Below, one piece after another: positions 9,624-19,713 of a DNA stretch of 64,000 bases. This DNA comes from Burkholderiaceae bacterium DAT-1 (GTDB lineage Bacteria > Pseudomonadota > Gammaproteobacteria > Burkholderiales > Chitinimonadaceae). Within the stretch, counting starts at the first letter, position 1. Every line of letters begins with the position of its first letter. A program made the translations under genes and the position numbers. The stretch is taken from contig JAHRBI010000003.1 in NCBI GenBank assembly GCA_019084025.1, positions 1 to 64,000 of the forward strand, in the 5' to 3' direction. The notes below the pieces were generated by a model. The model ran no database searches and was not told the origin of the DNA. It saw only the letters and a list, made by a program, of their open reading frames with translations.

Positions 9624-10170
9624 CCCCGGCTTCGGCAAGCAAATGGTCGACAACATCGGCGAGGTTATCCATCACCAGCGTCGACTCCGGCAATCCGCCA
9701 GCTGCCAGCGTGCGCATGCCCTTGCCTGTGCGCACCAGAAAGCTGGGGGCACCCACGGTTTCGGCGGCCTGCACATCGCGCAGACTGTCGCCCACCACCG
9801 GTGTGAGCGACAATTTGACATCAAACCGCTGCGCGATATCGAGATACATGCCGGGCGCCGGTTTGCGACAGCTGCATTTCATATCGGCCGTATGCGGGCA
9901 GAAGAAAATGCTGTCGACACGGCCTCCCACCTTGGCCAGCAAGCGATGCATTTTGGCGTGCATGGCATTGAGGTCGGCCGTGGTAAAGAACCCGCGGCCA
10001 ATGCCGGACTGGTTGCTGGCAATCACCACCTTCCAGCCTGCATGGTTCAGCCGCGCAATCGCTTCGAGACTGCCTTCCAGCGGCACCCATTCGGCCGCTG
10101 ATTTGACGAAATCGTCGCGATCCTTGTTGATGACACCATCACGGTCGAGAATGATCAGTCTGGTCGGCAC
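9616..10170 (-). CDS. gmhB: D-glycero-beta-D-manno-heptose-1,7-bisphosphate 7-phosphatase
   Basis: A 184-residue HAD phosphatase of the LPS core heptose pathway. The HAD nucleophile motif is LDRDGVIN, motif II is IASNQSGIGRG, and the family's zinc knot CPHTADMKCSCRKP is intact, followed by the motif IV region VVGDSLRDV. Located 5 bp after glyS in the same direction, a linkage seen widely in betaproteobacteria. Confidence 0.94.
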   Translation of the reverse strand: MPTRLIILDRDGVINKDRDDFVKSAAEWVPLEGSLEAIARLNHAGWKVVIASNQSGIGRGFFTTADLNAMHAKMHRLLAKVGGRVDSIFFCPHTADMKCSCRKPAPGMYLDIAQRFDVKLSLTPVVGDSLRDVQAAETVGAPSFLVRTGKGMRTLAAGGLPESTLVMDNLADVVDHLLAEAGDD

Positions 10171-10175
10171 GTTGA

Positions 10176-12263
10176 TTACTCGGCAAGCAAGGACAAATCA
10201 GCGACCTGATTCATCAGCGCGGACAGCGCCGACAACAGGGCCAGACGGTTGTTTCGCACAGCCAGATCATCAGCCATCACCATCACGGTGTCGAAGAAGG
10301 CATCGACCGGTGCCTTGAACGCGGCCAGTTGTTTCAGCGCACCGGTGTAATCGTGCGCAGCCAGTGCAGTCTCAATGGCCGGGCTCAGCTTAACCAGCGC
10401 GCCATGCAGATCCTTTTCGGCGGCGTCGGCCAACAGATCAGTACGAATCGCTGGCAGCGACTGGCCTTCAGCGACATTCTTTTTCAGAATATTGCGGATG
10501 CGCTTGTTGGCGGCAGCCAGCGACGTGGCTTCCGGCAGTGCCTTGAATCCGGCAACGGCATCGAGACGCAGTGTTACTTCGTCGAATGTGGCCGGCAGAA
10601 TCGCCAGCACTGCATCGATATCAGCAGCAGGATAGTTGGCTACCAGCAGATTTTTCAGGCGATCCAGTGCAAAGGTGTACACGCCATTGACCGTATCTGC
10701 TGCTACAACGCCAGCCGGGAAAGCAGCAGCCACCTCAGCCAGCACGGCACGCAGATCCAGCGGCAAACGGGCTTCTACCAACATACGCATCACACCCAGT
10801 GCGGCACGGCGCAGCGCAAACGGGTCTTTGTCGCCGGTCGGGATGAGACCAATGCCCCAGATACCCACCAGCGTTTCCAGCTTGTCGGCCAGCGCAACCG
10901 ACAGGGCAATCGGCCCTTGCGGCAGGGAATCGCCGGCAAAGCGCGGGTGATAGTGGCCTTCGATCGCTTCTGCCACCGCTTCATGCTCGCCATCCAGACG
11001 TGCGTAGTAGGTGCCCATGATGCCTTGCAGCTCGGGGAACTCACCCACCATATCGGTCAGCAAATCGGCCTTGGCCAGATGTGCGGCACGGCCTGCAATG
11101 GCTGCATCGCCGCCCAGCAGGGTTGCAATCTTGCCCGCAATGGCTTCCAGACGGGCAACACGTTCGAGCTGGCTACCAATCTTGTTGTGGTACACCACAT
11201 TGGCCAGACGCGACACACGGCTATCCAGACGATGCTTCTGATCCTGCTCGTAAAAGAACTTGGCATCACTCAGGCGGGCGCGCAGCACGCGGCCATTACC
11301 GTGAATGATGTGGCTCGGATCGGCGGTTTCCAGATTGGATACGATCAGATAGCGGTTACTGAGCTTGCCTGCGGCATCCAGCAGGGGGAAATACTTCTGA
11401 TTCTGCTGCATGGTCAGAATCAGGCATTCTTGCGGCACCTTGAGGAACTCGGCCTCGAATTCGCCTTCAACTACAACAGGCCATTCAACCAGACCATTCA
11501 CTTCGTCGATCAGGTCGTCGCCCGCAGCAATCGTCGCGCCCAGTGCAGCAGCACGTGCATTGAGCTGCTCGACGATACGCGCACGGCGCTCGGTCCAGCT
11601 GGCCACAACCTTGCCGGCGCTGCGCAGGGTCTCGGCATAGGCATCCGCGTGCGCGACCGACACGTCGCCGGTACTCAGGAAGCGGTGACCGCCAGTCACA
11701 CGGCCAGCCTCAAAACCCAGCGCGCTCACCGGCACCACATTGGCACCATGCAGTGCGATCAGGCCATGCACGGGACGGATAAACTGGGTTTCCAGTGCGC
11801 CCCAGCGCATCAGCTTGGGTGCGGGCAGCTTTTTCAGTGCGTCGGCAATCACACCGGTCAGCAGGCTAGCCAGTGGCTCGCCCTTCTTTTCGCTCTTGAA
11901 CAGAAACACGTCCTGCTTGCCATCCGAACCACGTTCGAGCTGATCCAGCTGATCAGCACCCAGGCCCACCGAACGTGCAAAGCCCAGCAAGGCGGGCGTC
12001 GGCAGGCCATCCTTGAAGCCTGCCACCACAGCCGGCCCCTTGCGTTCAACGACGCGGTCGGGCTGCACAGCGGACACGCCCGCAATGGCAACCGCCAGAC
12101 GGCGCGGACTCGCAAACTCAGTCACAGCTGCATCTGCAGCGGCGAAACCCAGTTTTTTCAGCTCATCGGCAATCGTGCCAGCAAAGCTGGCAGACAAACG
12201 TGCCAGCGCTTTCGGCGGCAGTTCTTCGGTAAACAGTTCAATCAGCAGCGTATCGGTGGTCAT
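10176..12263 (-). CDS. glyS: Glycine--tRNA ligase, beta subunit
   Basis: A 695-residue GlyRS beta subunit of the bacterial alpha2beta2 type; it binds tRNA-Gly while the alpha subunit activates glycine. It opens with the characteristic LLIELFTEELPPKAL and contains FIRPVHGLIALHG, the HD-like region and the C-terminal anticodon-binding part with FFDTVMVMADD. The alpha subunit gene (glyQ) is upstream on the same strand but is separated by a lipoprotein gene, which is unusual. Confidence 0.97.
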   Translation of the reverse strand: MTTDTLLIELFTEELPPKALARLSASFAGTIADELKKLGFAAADAAVTEFASPRRLAVAIAGVSAVQPDRVVERKGPAVVAGFKDGLPTPALLGFARSVGLGADQLDQLERGSDGKQDVFLFKSEKKGEPLASLLTGVIADALKKLPAPKLMRWGALETQFIRPVHGLIALHGANVVPVSALGFEAGRVTGGHRFLSTGDVSVAHADAYAETLRSAGKVVASWTERRARIVEQLNARAAALGATIAAGDDLIDEVNGLVEWPVVVEGEFEAEFLKVPQECLILTMQQNQKYFPLLDAAGKLSNRYLIVSNLETADPSHIIHGNGRVLRARLSDAKFFYEQDQKHRLDSRVSRLANVVYHNKIGSQLERVARLEAIAGKIATLLGGDAAIAGRAAHLAKADLLTDMVGEFPELQGIMGTYYARLDGEHEAVAEAIEGHYHPRFAGDSLPQGPIALSVALADKLETLVGIWGIGLIPTGDKDPFALRRAALGVMRMLVEARLPLDLRAVLAEVAAAFPAGVVAADTVNGVYTFALDRLKNLLVANYPAADIDAVLAILPATFDEVTLRLDAVAGFKALPEATSLAAANKRIRNILKKNVAEGQSLPAIRTDLLADAAEKDLHGALVKLSPAIETALAAHDYTGALKQLAAFKAPVDAFFDTVMVMADDLAVRNNRLALLSALSALMNQVADLSLLAE

Positions 12264-12317
12264 TGTCGTGAGTTCTGTCGCAATTCATTGTTCGATGCGC
12301 CATCTGGGCACATCGGC

Positions 12318-12878
12318 TTAATCATCATCTGAAGCGTGCTTGGTAGCCGCAATCTTGCATACCTGCGAATAAAAGTTTTCCTGGAAGGTGCCGGGTAGCG
12401 GCCGAGAAAATTCCCATGAATATCCGGGAATATCGCGGCGAATGACAAGATCGTCATCTTTGTCCCAGCGCTCCACAGCGACACCGGCCATCTTGCCGCT
12501 CTCGCAATCAATTGCAAACCGCGCAAATTCCTTGCGGAAGCTGTCCTCATCCTCGGCAGAGGACTTCTGGTCTTCCTTGAAGGTGCGCAACACCCAGACG
12601 TAGGTCCAGGGCGTGACCGGCTTTGCAGGCTCGCTCTTGATATGCAGCGCTCGCTTGATCTTCTTCCAGGTCGGACTTTCTTTCGGCTTCCGAACCTTTT
12701 CCGGGCCGATACTGGCATACGACACCTTAATGTCGAAATCCTTCATCTGCCCGAATAGCCTCCAGTCCCCTTCTTTTTCTTCGGGAACAGGTTCAGGCCC
12801 CAGTGCCTTGATATCGCTTTCGTAACTACCGCAACCGGCCAGCAACACGACACCAAGCATCAGGACCCGGGATTTCAT
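12318..12878 (-). CDS. Hypothetical lipoprotein between glyQ and glyS
   Basis: A 186-residue protein starting with a signal peptide and lipobox LLAGC, so lipidation at Cys16 is likely. The mature protein is charged, has a Lys-rich stretch (KPKESPTWKKIKRAL), and ends in a region with WTYVWVLRTFKEDQ, FAIDCESGKMAGVAVERW and a C-terminal VCKIA cysteine. That spacing of Trp, two Cys and a basic tail recalls adhesin-E-like or surface lipoprotein domains, but this is weak. It sits 2 bp after glyQ and 54 bp before glyS, so it must be cotranscribed with GlyRS genes. Function unknown. Confidence 0.7.
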   Translation of the reverse strand: MKSRVLMLGVVLLAGCGSYESDIKALGPEPVPEEKEGDWRLFGQMKDFDIKVSYASIGPEKVRKPKESPTWKKIKRALHIKSEPAKPVTPWTYVWVLRTFKEDQKSSAEDEDSFRKEFARFAIDCESGKMAGVAVERWDKDDDLVIRRDIPGYSWEFSRPLPGTFQENFYSQVCKIAATKHASDDD

Positions 12879-12880
12879 GG

Positions 12881-13771
12881 CTAATCCTTTTTCAACATGG
12901 GGAAGCCCAATGCCTCGCGCGCGTCGTAATACGCCTGCGCCACACCGCGTGACAGATTGCGGATCCGGCCAATATACGCCGCACGTTCGGTCACCGAAAT
13001 GGCACCGCGCGCATCGAGCAAGTTGAAGGTATGACCCGCCTTGAGAATCATTTCATAGGCAGGCAGCGGCACCGCAGCTTCCAGCAGACGCTTGGCTTCG
13101 GCTTCGTAATCGTTAAACTGGCGGAACAGCAGCTCGACATTGGAATGCTCAAACGCATACTGCGACTGTTCGACTTCGTTCTGATAGAACACGTTGCCAT
13201 AGGTGACAGGCGTGCCATCAGGCAGATGCGTCCAGATCAGGTCGTATACGTTTTCGACGTTTTGCAGGTACATGGCCAGACGTTCGAGGCCATAGGTAAT
13301 CTCGCCCAGTACCGGCTTGCAATCGAGGCCGCCAACCTGCTGGAAGTAGGTAAACTGCGTCACTTCCATGCCGTTCAGCCATACTTCCCAGCCCAAGCCC
13401 CATGCACCCAGTGTCGGATTTTCCCAGTCGTCCTCGACAAAACGGATGTCATGAACCGTTGGATCAATGCCCAGTTTCTTCAAGGAACCGAGGTAGAGAT
13501 CCTGAATATTGTCCGGCGACGGCTTCAGTACGACCTGAAACTGGTGGTGCTGGAACAGGCGGTTGGGGTTTTCACCATAGCGGCCATCCTTGGGGCGGCG
13601 GCTAGGCTGCACATAGGCGGCATGCCACGGTTCCGGGCCTAAAGCTCGCAGAAAGGTGGCAGTGTGAGAGGTGCCTGCGCCGACTTCGGTATCGTACGGC
13701 TGCAAAAGCGCGCAGCCCTGGGCATTCCAGTAGTGCTGCAGCGTGAGAATAATTTCCTGAAAAGTCAGCAT
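12881..13771 (-). CDS. glyQ: Glycine--tRNA ligase, alpha subunit
   Basis: About 296 residues, the catalytic class II subunit of alpha2beta2 GlyRS. The family start [19 protein letters not shown] is intact, with [19 protein letters not shown] and [22 protein letters not shown] 13771 fits the family start; the frame stays open upstream with no better site, and no clear ribosome site is seen. The minus-strand TATAGT a few bases before the ATG is too close to serve as its -10 unless the mRNA is nearly leaderless, so transcription may come from the EAL gene upstream. Confidence 0.96.
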   Translation of the reverse strand: MLTFQEIILTLQHYWNAQGCALLQPYDTEVGAGTSHTATFLRALGPEPWHAAYVQPSRRPKDGRYGENPNRLFQHHQFQVVLKPSPDNIQDLYLGSLKKLGIDPTVHDIRFVEDDWENPTLGAWGLGWEVWLNGMEVTQFTYFQQVGGLDCKPVLGEITYGLERLAMYLQNVENVYDLIWTHLPDGTPVTYGNVFYQNEVEQSQYAFEHSNVELLFRQFNDYEAEAKRLLEAAVPLPAYEMILKAGHTFNLLDARGAISVTERAAYIGRIRNLSRGVAQAYYDAREALGFPMLKKD

Positions 13772-13846
13772 TGTTACTATATCTGATCGCATTGGCGGAC
13801 ATTCGATTCTACTTGCTTTACGCAGTACCACAAGTACTTGACTCAA

Positions 13847-16426
13847 TTACCCTGCTGCAATGCCACAATTTGGCGACGCCTGGCGTGCCCAAAACCATTC
13901 GGACAAGGCACTTGCCTCCATTGGCCGGGCAAAAAGCCACCCTTGCGCCACATCGCACCCCTGCTCTTTCAGGAATGCGAGCTGCACTGCCGTTTCGACA
14001 CCTTCTGCGACCACGCTCAGATTCAAGCTCTGCCCGATTCTGACCACGGCACTTGCCAGCGCCCTGTCTTCGGCATCCTCGCCTAAATCTCGTACAAAAC
14101 TCTGATCCAGTTTGAGTTCATGCACCGGAAAGCGTTTCAGATAGCTCAGACTGGAATAGCCCGTCCCGAAATCATCCACAGAAAGACATACACCCAGCTG
14201 CTTGAGTGCCTTAAGTGTTTCAAGTGGATGGTATTCATCGAGCATCATCACACTTTCCGTGATCTCTAGCGTCAGGCGATCGGGCGCAATGCCAAACTCA
14301 TCCAGCAAAGCCGCAACTTCATGCTCTAGCCCCTCCTGACGGAATTGCTGTGGCGACAAATTAACCGACAGGGACGGCACGCGTACCCCCTGCGCATCCC
14401 AGCGCGCCAGCTGTGCGACGGTTTCACGCAGCATCCACGACCCCAGCGCCTCGATCAGACCGGTCTCTTCTGCCAGCGGAATAAACCGGGCGGGAGAAAT
14501 CATGCCCCACTCGGGATGCATCCAGCGCGCCAATGCCTCCACGCCATACAATGACTCGTCCCGAATCAGAATTTGCGGTTGATAGTGCGCCAGCAACTGA
14601 CCTTCATCCAATGCCGTCCGCAAGGCCGCTTCCATGCGCAGACGTTCGGCAGCCGCCTGATTCATCTCTTCGTGATAGAAGCGGAAGACCCGATTGGGGG
14701 ATGCTTTAGCCTGATGCATAGCCGTATCGGCATTACGCATCAGGGATTCGAAATCTGCCCCATCCTCCGGATAGACGGCAATACCGATACTGGCGCCGAC
14801 AACCAGAATATGTTCCCCGAGCGTGATGGGTTCATTCACTACGCCAATCACCTTACCTGCGACCCGCTCTGCGCCCTGACGATTGCAGTTGGCCAGAACA
14901 ATGACAAACTCATCCGCACCGATCCGGCCGACGGTATCGTACTCTCGCACCACCGCATCCAGCCGATGCCCCATGATGTCGAGAAATGCATCGCCAGTCT
15001 GATGCCCGAGTGAATCATTGATATTCTTGAAACGATCCAGATCCACATACAGGAGCGCCATCGAGCGCCCCTCCCGCTCGGCTCGCAAAATGGAATGCTG
15101 CGCACGTTCAGCCAGCATCGCCCGGTTGGGCAAACCGGTCAGAGGATCAAAAAAGGCAAGATGATGTATTTGCGCCTCGGCTTCACGCTGCGACAGAGCC
15201 AGCGTCACAAGATGCACACAGGCATCCACCACACGACGATGAAATCGGTCTGCGTCACGTACTTCGCGGTAGTAAATGGCAAATGTCGCCTGCACCTGAC
15301 CAAGACGCGTCAGAATAGGAGATGACCAGCAGGCTCGCAGGCCATGTTGCAGTGCCAGATCCTTATAGGCAGCCCAAAGCGGATCATGCGCGATATCTCT
15401 TACAAACACCGGCTTTCGCAACCAGGCAGCCGTCCCGCAAGAGCCAACATCCGGTCCGATGGATAGCCCATTGATTGCATCGCAGTACGCTTGTGGCAAT
15501 CCCGGCGCTGACCCCGGTCGCAAATATCCTTGCTCATCCACCATCACAATGGATGAAATCAGCTCGGGTGCAATCTGATCCACACCTGAGGTAATCAGAT
15601 CAAGAATGGTATCCAGTGCCTGCCCTTCGGCTAGCGCTTCAATGACTCGATACTGCAGATCAAGCAACTGATCCAGCCGACTCATGGATGCAAGATCGCG
15701 TATGGTCGCCACCAGATAGATCTGGCCGGAATACTGGATGGGAAAGGTTGAAACTTCGATCAGCCCGGTGCGCTGTTTGGTGTTCCAATGGGCACGAAAG
15801 GTATCCACCCCCGTGAGCATGGTGCGCTCCCAGATGCGCTGCCAGTCTGACTCCGCCATCTGCTCGCTAAAAATCGCCGCCTTCTGACCGATCAATTCAT
15901 CTTTATGCGCACCCGTCATACGCGCCACGGTCGCATTCGCAAATACCACCAGACCTTCTCGATCGAACCACAGCACACCAAAACGCGCAGCCTCAATCGT
16001 CATTAAGGCCATCAGCTTGGATTGACGCATGCTACCGGTCAGACCGCTGTCATGCACCATGGAGATAATAACCGGGCGCTCATTCAGCAGCGTGGTTGAT
16101 GCATAGACATCTACGGCGCGCACTGCACCGGACGCCAGGCGATGATCAAAATGGAAATACCGGCGCCCTTCAGCTGCCGCATGCTGCATCTCTTCTGCCA
16201 CGCGATTGGGCGGCAGAACATTGATGTCAAAGATTCGCATCGTCCGCAATTGCGCTACTGGCCAGCCATAGAATGCGGCAGCCGCACCATTGGCATCCAG
16301 CACACTACCATCATCCGGATCAATCACCAGAATGGGGGCGCGCGTTGCGTCGAACAGCTCACCACACAGGTGATTGCCGATTGTCTGTCCAGCAGGAAGA
16401 GCAGGTGGCAGGTTGGAGTCGGACAT
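13847..16426 (-). CDS. PAS-PAS-GAF-GGDEF-EAL cyclic-di-GMP signalling protein
   Basis: An 859-residue cytoplasmic signalling protein without membrane segments. Two PAS domains (about 25-130 and 140-250) and a GAF domain (about 270-420) precede a GGDEF domain with the variant signature GADEF (503-507) and an RxxD inhibitory site five residues before it (REYD). The EAL phosphodiesterase domain starts at 630-632 (EALARW) and keeps [20 protein letters not shown] and EGVE, all needed for catalysis. The EAL half therefore looks active; the GGDEF half may be active or a regulatory GTP-binding module. No strong ribosome site precedes ATG 16426. Divergent from gabT. Confidence 0.93.
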   Translation of the reverse strand: MSDSNLPPALPAGQTIGNHLCGELFDATRAPILVIDPDDGSVLDANGAAAAFYGWPVAQLRTMRIFDINVLPPNRVAEEMQHAAAEGRRYFHFDHRLASGAVRAVDVYASTTLLNERPVIISMVHDSGLTGSMRQSKLMALMTIEAARFGVLWFDREGLVVFANATVARMTGAHKDELIGQKAAIFSEQMAESDWQRIWERTMLTGVDTFRAHWNTKQRTGLIEVSTFPIQYSGQIYLVATIRDLASMSRLDQLLDLQYRVIEALAEGQALDTILDLITSGVDQIAPELISSIVMVDEQGYLRPGSAPGLPQAYCDAINGLSIGPDVGSCGTAAWLRKPVFVRDIAHDPLWAAYKDLALQHGLRACWSSPILTRLGQVQATFAIYYREVRDADRFHRRVVDACVHLVTLALSQREAEAQIHHLAFFDPLTGLPNRAMLAERAQHSILRAEREGRSMALLYVDLDRFKNINDSLGHQTGDAFLDIMGHRLDAVVREYDTVGRIGADEFVIVLANCNRQGAERVAGKVIGVVNEPITLGEHILVVGASIGIAVYPEDGADFESLMRNADTAMHQAKASPNRVFRFYHEEMNQAAAERLRMEAALRTALDEGQLLAHYQPQILIRDESLYGVEALARWMHPEWGMISPARFIPLAEETGLIEALGSWMLRETVAQLARWDAQGVRVPSLSVNLSPQQFRQEGLEHEVAALLDEFGIAPDRLTLEITESVMMLDEYHPLETLKALKQLGVCLSVDDFGTGYSSLSYLKRFPVHELKLDQSFVRDLGEDAEDRALASAVVRIGQSLNLSVVAEGVETAVQLAFLKEQGCDVAQGWLFARPMEASALSEWFWARQASPNCGIAAG

Positions 16427-16531
16427 GGCATAGGTAACGCGAGCTCAGTCAGATTCAGTCTAGACTCTGGCGCGCATTTTTGCCCCGATAACACACCCCA
16501 CCCATCAGACCGATGAATAAAATCAACAAAA

Positions 16532-16551
16532 GTGGTGAATTTCTACACCAC
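16532..16551. promoter_or_regulatory. Inverted repeat upstream of gabT
   Basis: GTGGTG (16532-16537) and CACCAC (16546-16551) form 6-bp arms around an 8-nt spacer, 50 bp before the gabT start. This has the look of a dimeric regulator site or a small hairpin in the leader. No regulator gene of the GABA pathway is adjacent, so its owner is unknown. Confidence 0.4.
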
Positions 16552-16601
16552 CCATGTTTAAATATCCGCAACGTTACCCAGACCTTATTCCGGAGTTTTT
16601 C

Positions 16602-17870
16602 ATGGCAAACAATGCAGAACTACATGCCCGCCGCCAAGCCATTACCCCCCGTGGCGTAGGTGTGATGAGTGATTTCTTCATCGACCACGCCCGTAATGCA
16701 GAACTCTGGGATATTGAAGGTCGACGCTTTATCGATTTCGCGGCAGGCATCGCCGTCCTGAATACCGGCCACTGCCATCCGAAAATTACAGCCGCAGTTC
16801 AAGCCCAGCTGGGCCAGTTCAGTCACACCTGCTATCAGGTTGTACCGTACGAAAGCTACGTGACACTGGCAGAAAAGCTGGCCGAACTGACGCCGGGCTC
16901 GCACCAGAAGCGCGTGTCCTTCTTCACTACCGGCGCTGAAGCCGTAGAAAATGCGGTCAAGGTGGCGCGCGCCGCCACCGGACGCGCTGGCGTGATTGCT
17001 TTCTCGGGCGCCTTCCACGGTCGCACCCACATGGGCATGGCACTCACTGGCAAGGTGGTGCCGTACAAGGTTGGCTTTGGACCGTTCCCTGCCGAAATCT
17101 ACCACCTGCCCTTTCCGATCGAATCCCATGATGTCAGCGTCGATGACTCGATCAAGGCACTGCATACCCTCTTCAAGGCCGATGTCGATCCCAAGCGCAT
17201 TGCCGCCATCATCATCGAGCCTGTGCAAGGCGAAGGCGGCTTCTATGTTGCCCCGCCGGAACTCATGCGCGCCATCCGTAAAGTGTGTGATGAACACGGC
17301 ATCCTGATGATTGCCGACGAAATCCAGACCGGCTTTGCACGTACCGGCAAGATGTTTGCCATGGACCACTACGATGTTCTGCCCGACATGATGACGCTGG
17401 CCAAGAGTCTCGCCGGTGGTTTCCCGATTTCCGCACTGGTTGGCCGCGCAGAGATCATGGATGTCCCCGCACCGGGCGGCATGGGCGGCACTTACGCCGG
17501 TAGCCCGCTGGCTACAACAGCAGCGCTGGCGGTGCTTGACGTGATCAAGGAAGAAAAGCTGTGCGAACGAGCCAACCAGCTGGGTGCAGCCCTGAAAGAG
17601 CGGCTGAACAGCCTGAAATCGTCGGTGCCGCAAATCGCCGACGTACGTGGTCTGGGCTTTATGGTGGCGGTCGAATTCAACAAGGCAGGCACACACGAAC
17701 CGGATCCGGATTTCACCAAGAAGGTACAGGCCGAAGCCCTGAAGCGTGGCCTGATTTTGCTGACCTGCGGCGTGTACGCCAATGTGATCCGTTTCCTGTC
17801 GCCCATTACCATCGAAGATGCCGTGTTTGCCGAAGCACTCGATATCATCGAAGCCGCGATCAAAGCGTAA
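16602..17870 (+). CDS. gabT: 4-aminobutyrate aminotransferase
   Basis: A 422-residue class III PLP aminotransferase, transferring the amino group of GABA (or 5-aminovalerate) to 2-oxoglutarate to give succinate semialdehyde. Seen are [32 protein letters not shown], the PLP-stacking [11 protein letters not shown] and the PLP lysine K268 in [14 protein letters not shown] lies 6 nt before ATG 16602. gabD follows 10 bp later, so the pair forms a GABA catabolic operon. 5-aminovalerate (DavT/DavD) use is an alternative that sequence alone does not exclude. Confidence 0.93.
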   Translation: MANNAELHARRQAITPRGVGVMSDFFIDHARNAELWDIEGRRFIDFAAGIAVLNTGHCHPKITAAVQAQLGQFSHTCYQVVPYESYVTLAEKLAELTPGSHQKRVSFFTTGAEAVENAVKVARAATGRAGVIAFSGAFHGRTHMGMALTGKVVPYKVGFGPFPAEIYHLPFPIESHDVSVDDSIKALHTLFKADVDPKRIAAIIIEPVQGEGGFYVAPPELMRAIRKVCDEHGILMIADEIQTGFARTGKMFAMDHYDVLPDMMTLAKSLAGGFPISALVGRAEIMDVPAPGGMGGTYAGSPLATTAALAVLDVIKEEKLCERANQLGAALKERLNSLKSSVPQIADVRGLGFMVAVEFNKAGTHEPDPDFTKKVQAEALKRGLILLTCGVYANVIRFLSPITIEDAVFAEALDIIEAAIKA

Positions 17871-17880
17871 GGAATAGACC

Positions 17881-19335
17881 ATGCTGAATCTGAACGATCC
17901 AAGCCTGCTCAAACAGCAATGCCTGATCAACGGCGAATGGTGTAATGCCGACAATGGCGAAACCTTCCCGGTGACCAATCCGGCGACGGGCGAGATCATC
18001 GCCCATGTGCCGAAGATGGGTGCCACTGAAACGCAGCGCGCGATTGATGCCGCCGAACGTGCCTGGCCGGCCTGGCGCAGCAAGACGGCTAAGGAACGCG
18101 CTGCTGTCCTGCGTAAATGGTATGAACTGATTGCCGCCAATATTGATGATCTGGCACTGATCCTGACCAGCGAACAAGGCAAGCCCCTGACTGAGGCCAA
18201 GGGGGAACTAATGTCCGGCGCAGGCTATATGGAATGGTTTGCCGAGGAAGCCAAGCGTGTCTATGGCGAAACGATTCCGTCGCCATGGGCTGACAAACGC
18301 ATCATGACTCTGCGCCAGCCCATTGGCGTTGCAGCAGCCATTACGCCGTGGAATTTCCCGCACTCCATGATCCCGCGCAAGGCAGGTCCGGCGCTGGCAG
18401 TGGGTTGCCCGATGATTCTCAAGCCCGCCAGCCAGACACCGCTCTCGGCTCTGGCACTGGGCGAACTGGCGCAGCGTGCAGGCGTACCAGCGGGCATTTT
18501 TTCGGTGCTGACCGGCTCTGCTCGTGCAATTGGCGATGCGCTGTGTGCATCCGACACCGTTCGCAAACTCAGCTTTACCGGCTCGACAGAGGTCGGCCGC
18601 CAGCTCGCAGCCAATTGCGCGCCGACTTTGAAGAAGCTGTCGCTGGAATTAGGCGGGAATGCCCCCTTCATCGTGTTTGACGATGCCGATATCGATGCAG
18701 CGGTCGAAGGTGCGATTGCGTCCAAGTTCCGCAATGCTGGTCAAACATGTGTCTGTGCTAACCGTCTCTATGTCCAGTCTGGCATTTACGATACATTCGT
18801 GGAAAAGCTGGCAGCCGCAGTTGCCAAGTTGAAGATCGGCAATGGTACTGATGCAGGTACGCAAATTGGCCCGATGATTGATGCCAATGCGGTACTTAAA
18901 GTGGAAGAACACCTGCAGGATGCGATCGCCAAGGGTGGCAAAGTTGTTCAAGGTGGCAAACGTCATGCATTGGGCGGCACCTTCTTTGAGCCAACGGTTG
19001 TATCCGGCGTGACACCCGCCATGAAAGTAGCCAAGGAAGAGACCTTTGGCCCGCTCGCACCTGTCTTCAAGTTCGAGACAGAAGCCGAAGTCATTGCCTA
19101 CGCAAACGATACCGAATACGGACTGGCATCGTACTTCTTTGCCAAGGATCTGGGACGGGTGTTCCGTGTTGCCGAGGCACTGGAATACGGCATGGTGGGC
19201 GTGAATACGGGCTTGATTACAACAGAGGTCGCGCCATTTGGCGGGGTAAAACATTCTGGCCTTGGACGCGAAGGCGCACGGCAGGGCATGGATGAATATC
19301 TGGAAACCAAATATGTCTGCCTGAGTGGAGTGTAG
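17881..19335 (+). CDS. gabD: NAD(P)-dependent succinate-semialdehyde dehydrogenase
   Basis: A 484-residue aldehyde dehydrogenase oxidising succinate semialdehyde to succinate, feeding the TCA cycle. The general base Glu256 (LELGGNAPF) and catalytic Cys290 (GQTCVCANR) are present, as is the ITPWNFPHSMIPRK cofactor region. Its position 10 bp after gabT supports the assignment over glutarate-semialdehyde dehydrogenase, which is closely related. A strong terminator lies downstream at 19451-19487. Confidence 0.93.
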   Translation: MLNLNDPSLLKQQCLINGEWCNADNGETFPVTNPATGEIIAHVPKMGATETQRAIDAAERAWPAWRSKTAKERAAVLRKWYELIAANIDDLALILTSEQGKPLTEAKGELMSGAGYMEWFAEEAKRVYGETIPSPWADKRIMTLRQPIGVAAAITPWNFPHSMIPRKAGPALAVGCPMILKPASQTPLSALALGELAQRAGVPAGIFSVLTGSARAIGDALCASDTVRKLSFTGSTEVGRQLAANCAPTLKKLSLELGGNAPFIVFDDADIDAAVEGAIASKFRNAGQTCVCANRLYVQSGIYDTFVEKLAAAVAKLKIGNGTDAGTQIGPMIDANAVLKVEEHLQDAIAKGGKVVQGGKRHALGGTFFEPTVVSGVTPAMKVAKEETFGPLAPVFKFETEAEVIAYANDTEYGLASYFFAKDLGRVFRVAEALEYGMVGVNTGLITTEVAPFGGVKHSGLGREGARQGMDEYLETKYVCLSGV

Positions 19336-19369
19336 TCTTTTCGCTCAACGGCTTGCTTTATGCTTGCAT

Positions 19370-19400
19370 TAGCGCTTGCACGAAAATCAAGCAAGCGCTA
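19370..19400. repeat. 10-bp inverted repeat downstream of gabD
   Basis: TAGCGCTTGC (19370-19379) and GCAAGCGCTA (19391-19400) are perfect inverse complements around an 11-nt spacer. No T-tract follows, so it is not a classical terminator; it may be an mRNA 3'-end hairpin or an operator. Confidence 0.5.
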
Positions 19401-19450
19401 ATATAGCGTTAATCACGTAGATTTTGTATGTGAACTGTTTCCTCCTCCTC

Positions 19451-19487
19451 TTCCCGTGTAGGCCTTGGCCGAAGCGGGAATTTTTTT
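19451..19487 (+). terminator. Terminator of gabT-gabD
   Basis: TTCCCG (19451-19456) pairs with CGGGAA (19475-19480), with an inner GGCC/GGCC stem, followed by seven T residues (19481-19487). Confidence 0.8.
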
Positions 19488-19713
19488 ATCTATTAGATTC
19501 GTTTTATTTATCTTTCGCGTCTATTTCAAGTCTTAGTTAAACAATTTATATTGCAATCGTTTGCATTAACGTGCATTTGCTTTTGCAACACTTCCACACG
19601 TTTTTACACTTTCTTGTCAAACCTTTCCGCCCCCTGAATGCCTTACAATGCCGAGCCTGCACGAGGCAACAGTGCGTCGTGCATTTTTTGTATATTGAAA
19701 GAGTTGGCAGCGC

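Larger units (their letters stand above)
19336..19713. other. Intergenic region after gabD
   Basis: This gap of about 380 bp holds a 10-bp perfect inverted repeat (19370-19400) and a terminator (19451-19487). The remainder (19490-19713) is AT-rich and must contain the promoter of the Pro-rich gene at 19714. TTGTCA at about 19614 and TACAAT at about 19643 are seen, but their spacing (24 bp) is too long to be a pair, so no promoter can be fixed. No small gene is evident. Confidence 0.5.

Noticed and set aside
10329-12332. 667-residue plus-strand frame
   Set aside because: Shadow of glyS on the other strand; no recognisable motif.
16620-18200. 526-residue open frame on the minus strand
   Set aside because: Antisense to gabT and gabD, whose protein motifs are clear; composition is an artefact of codon bias.
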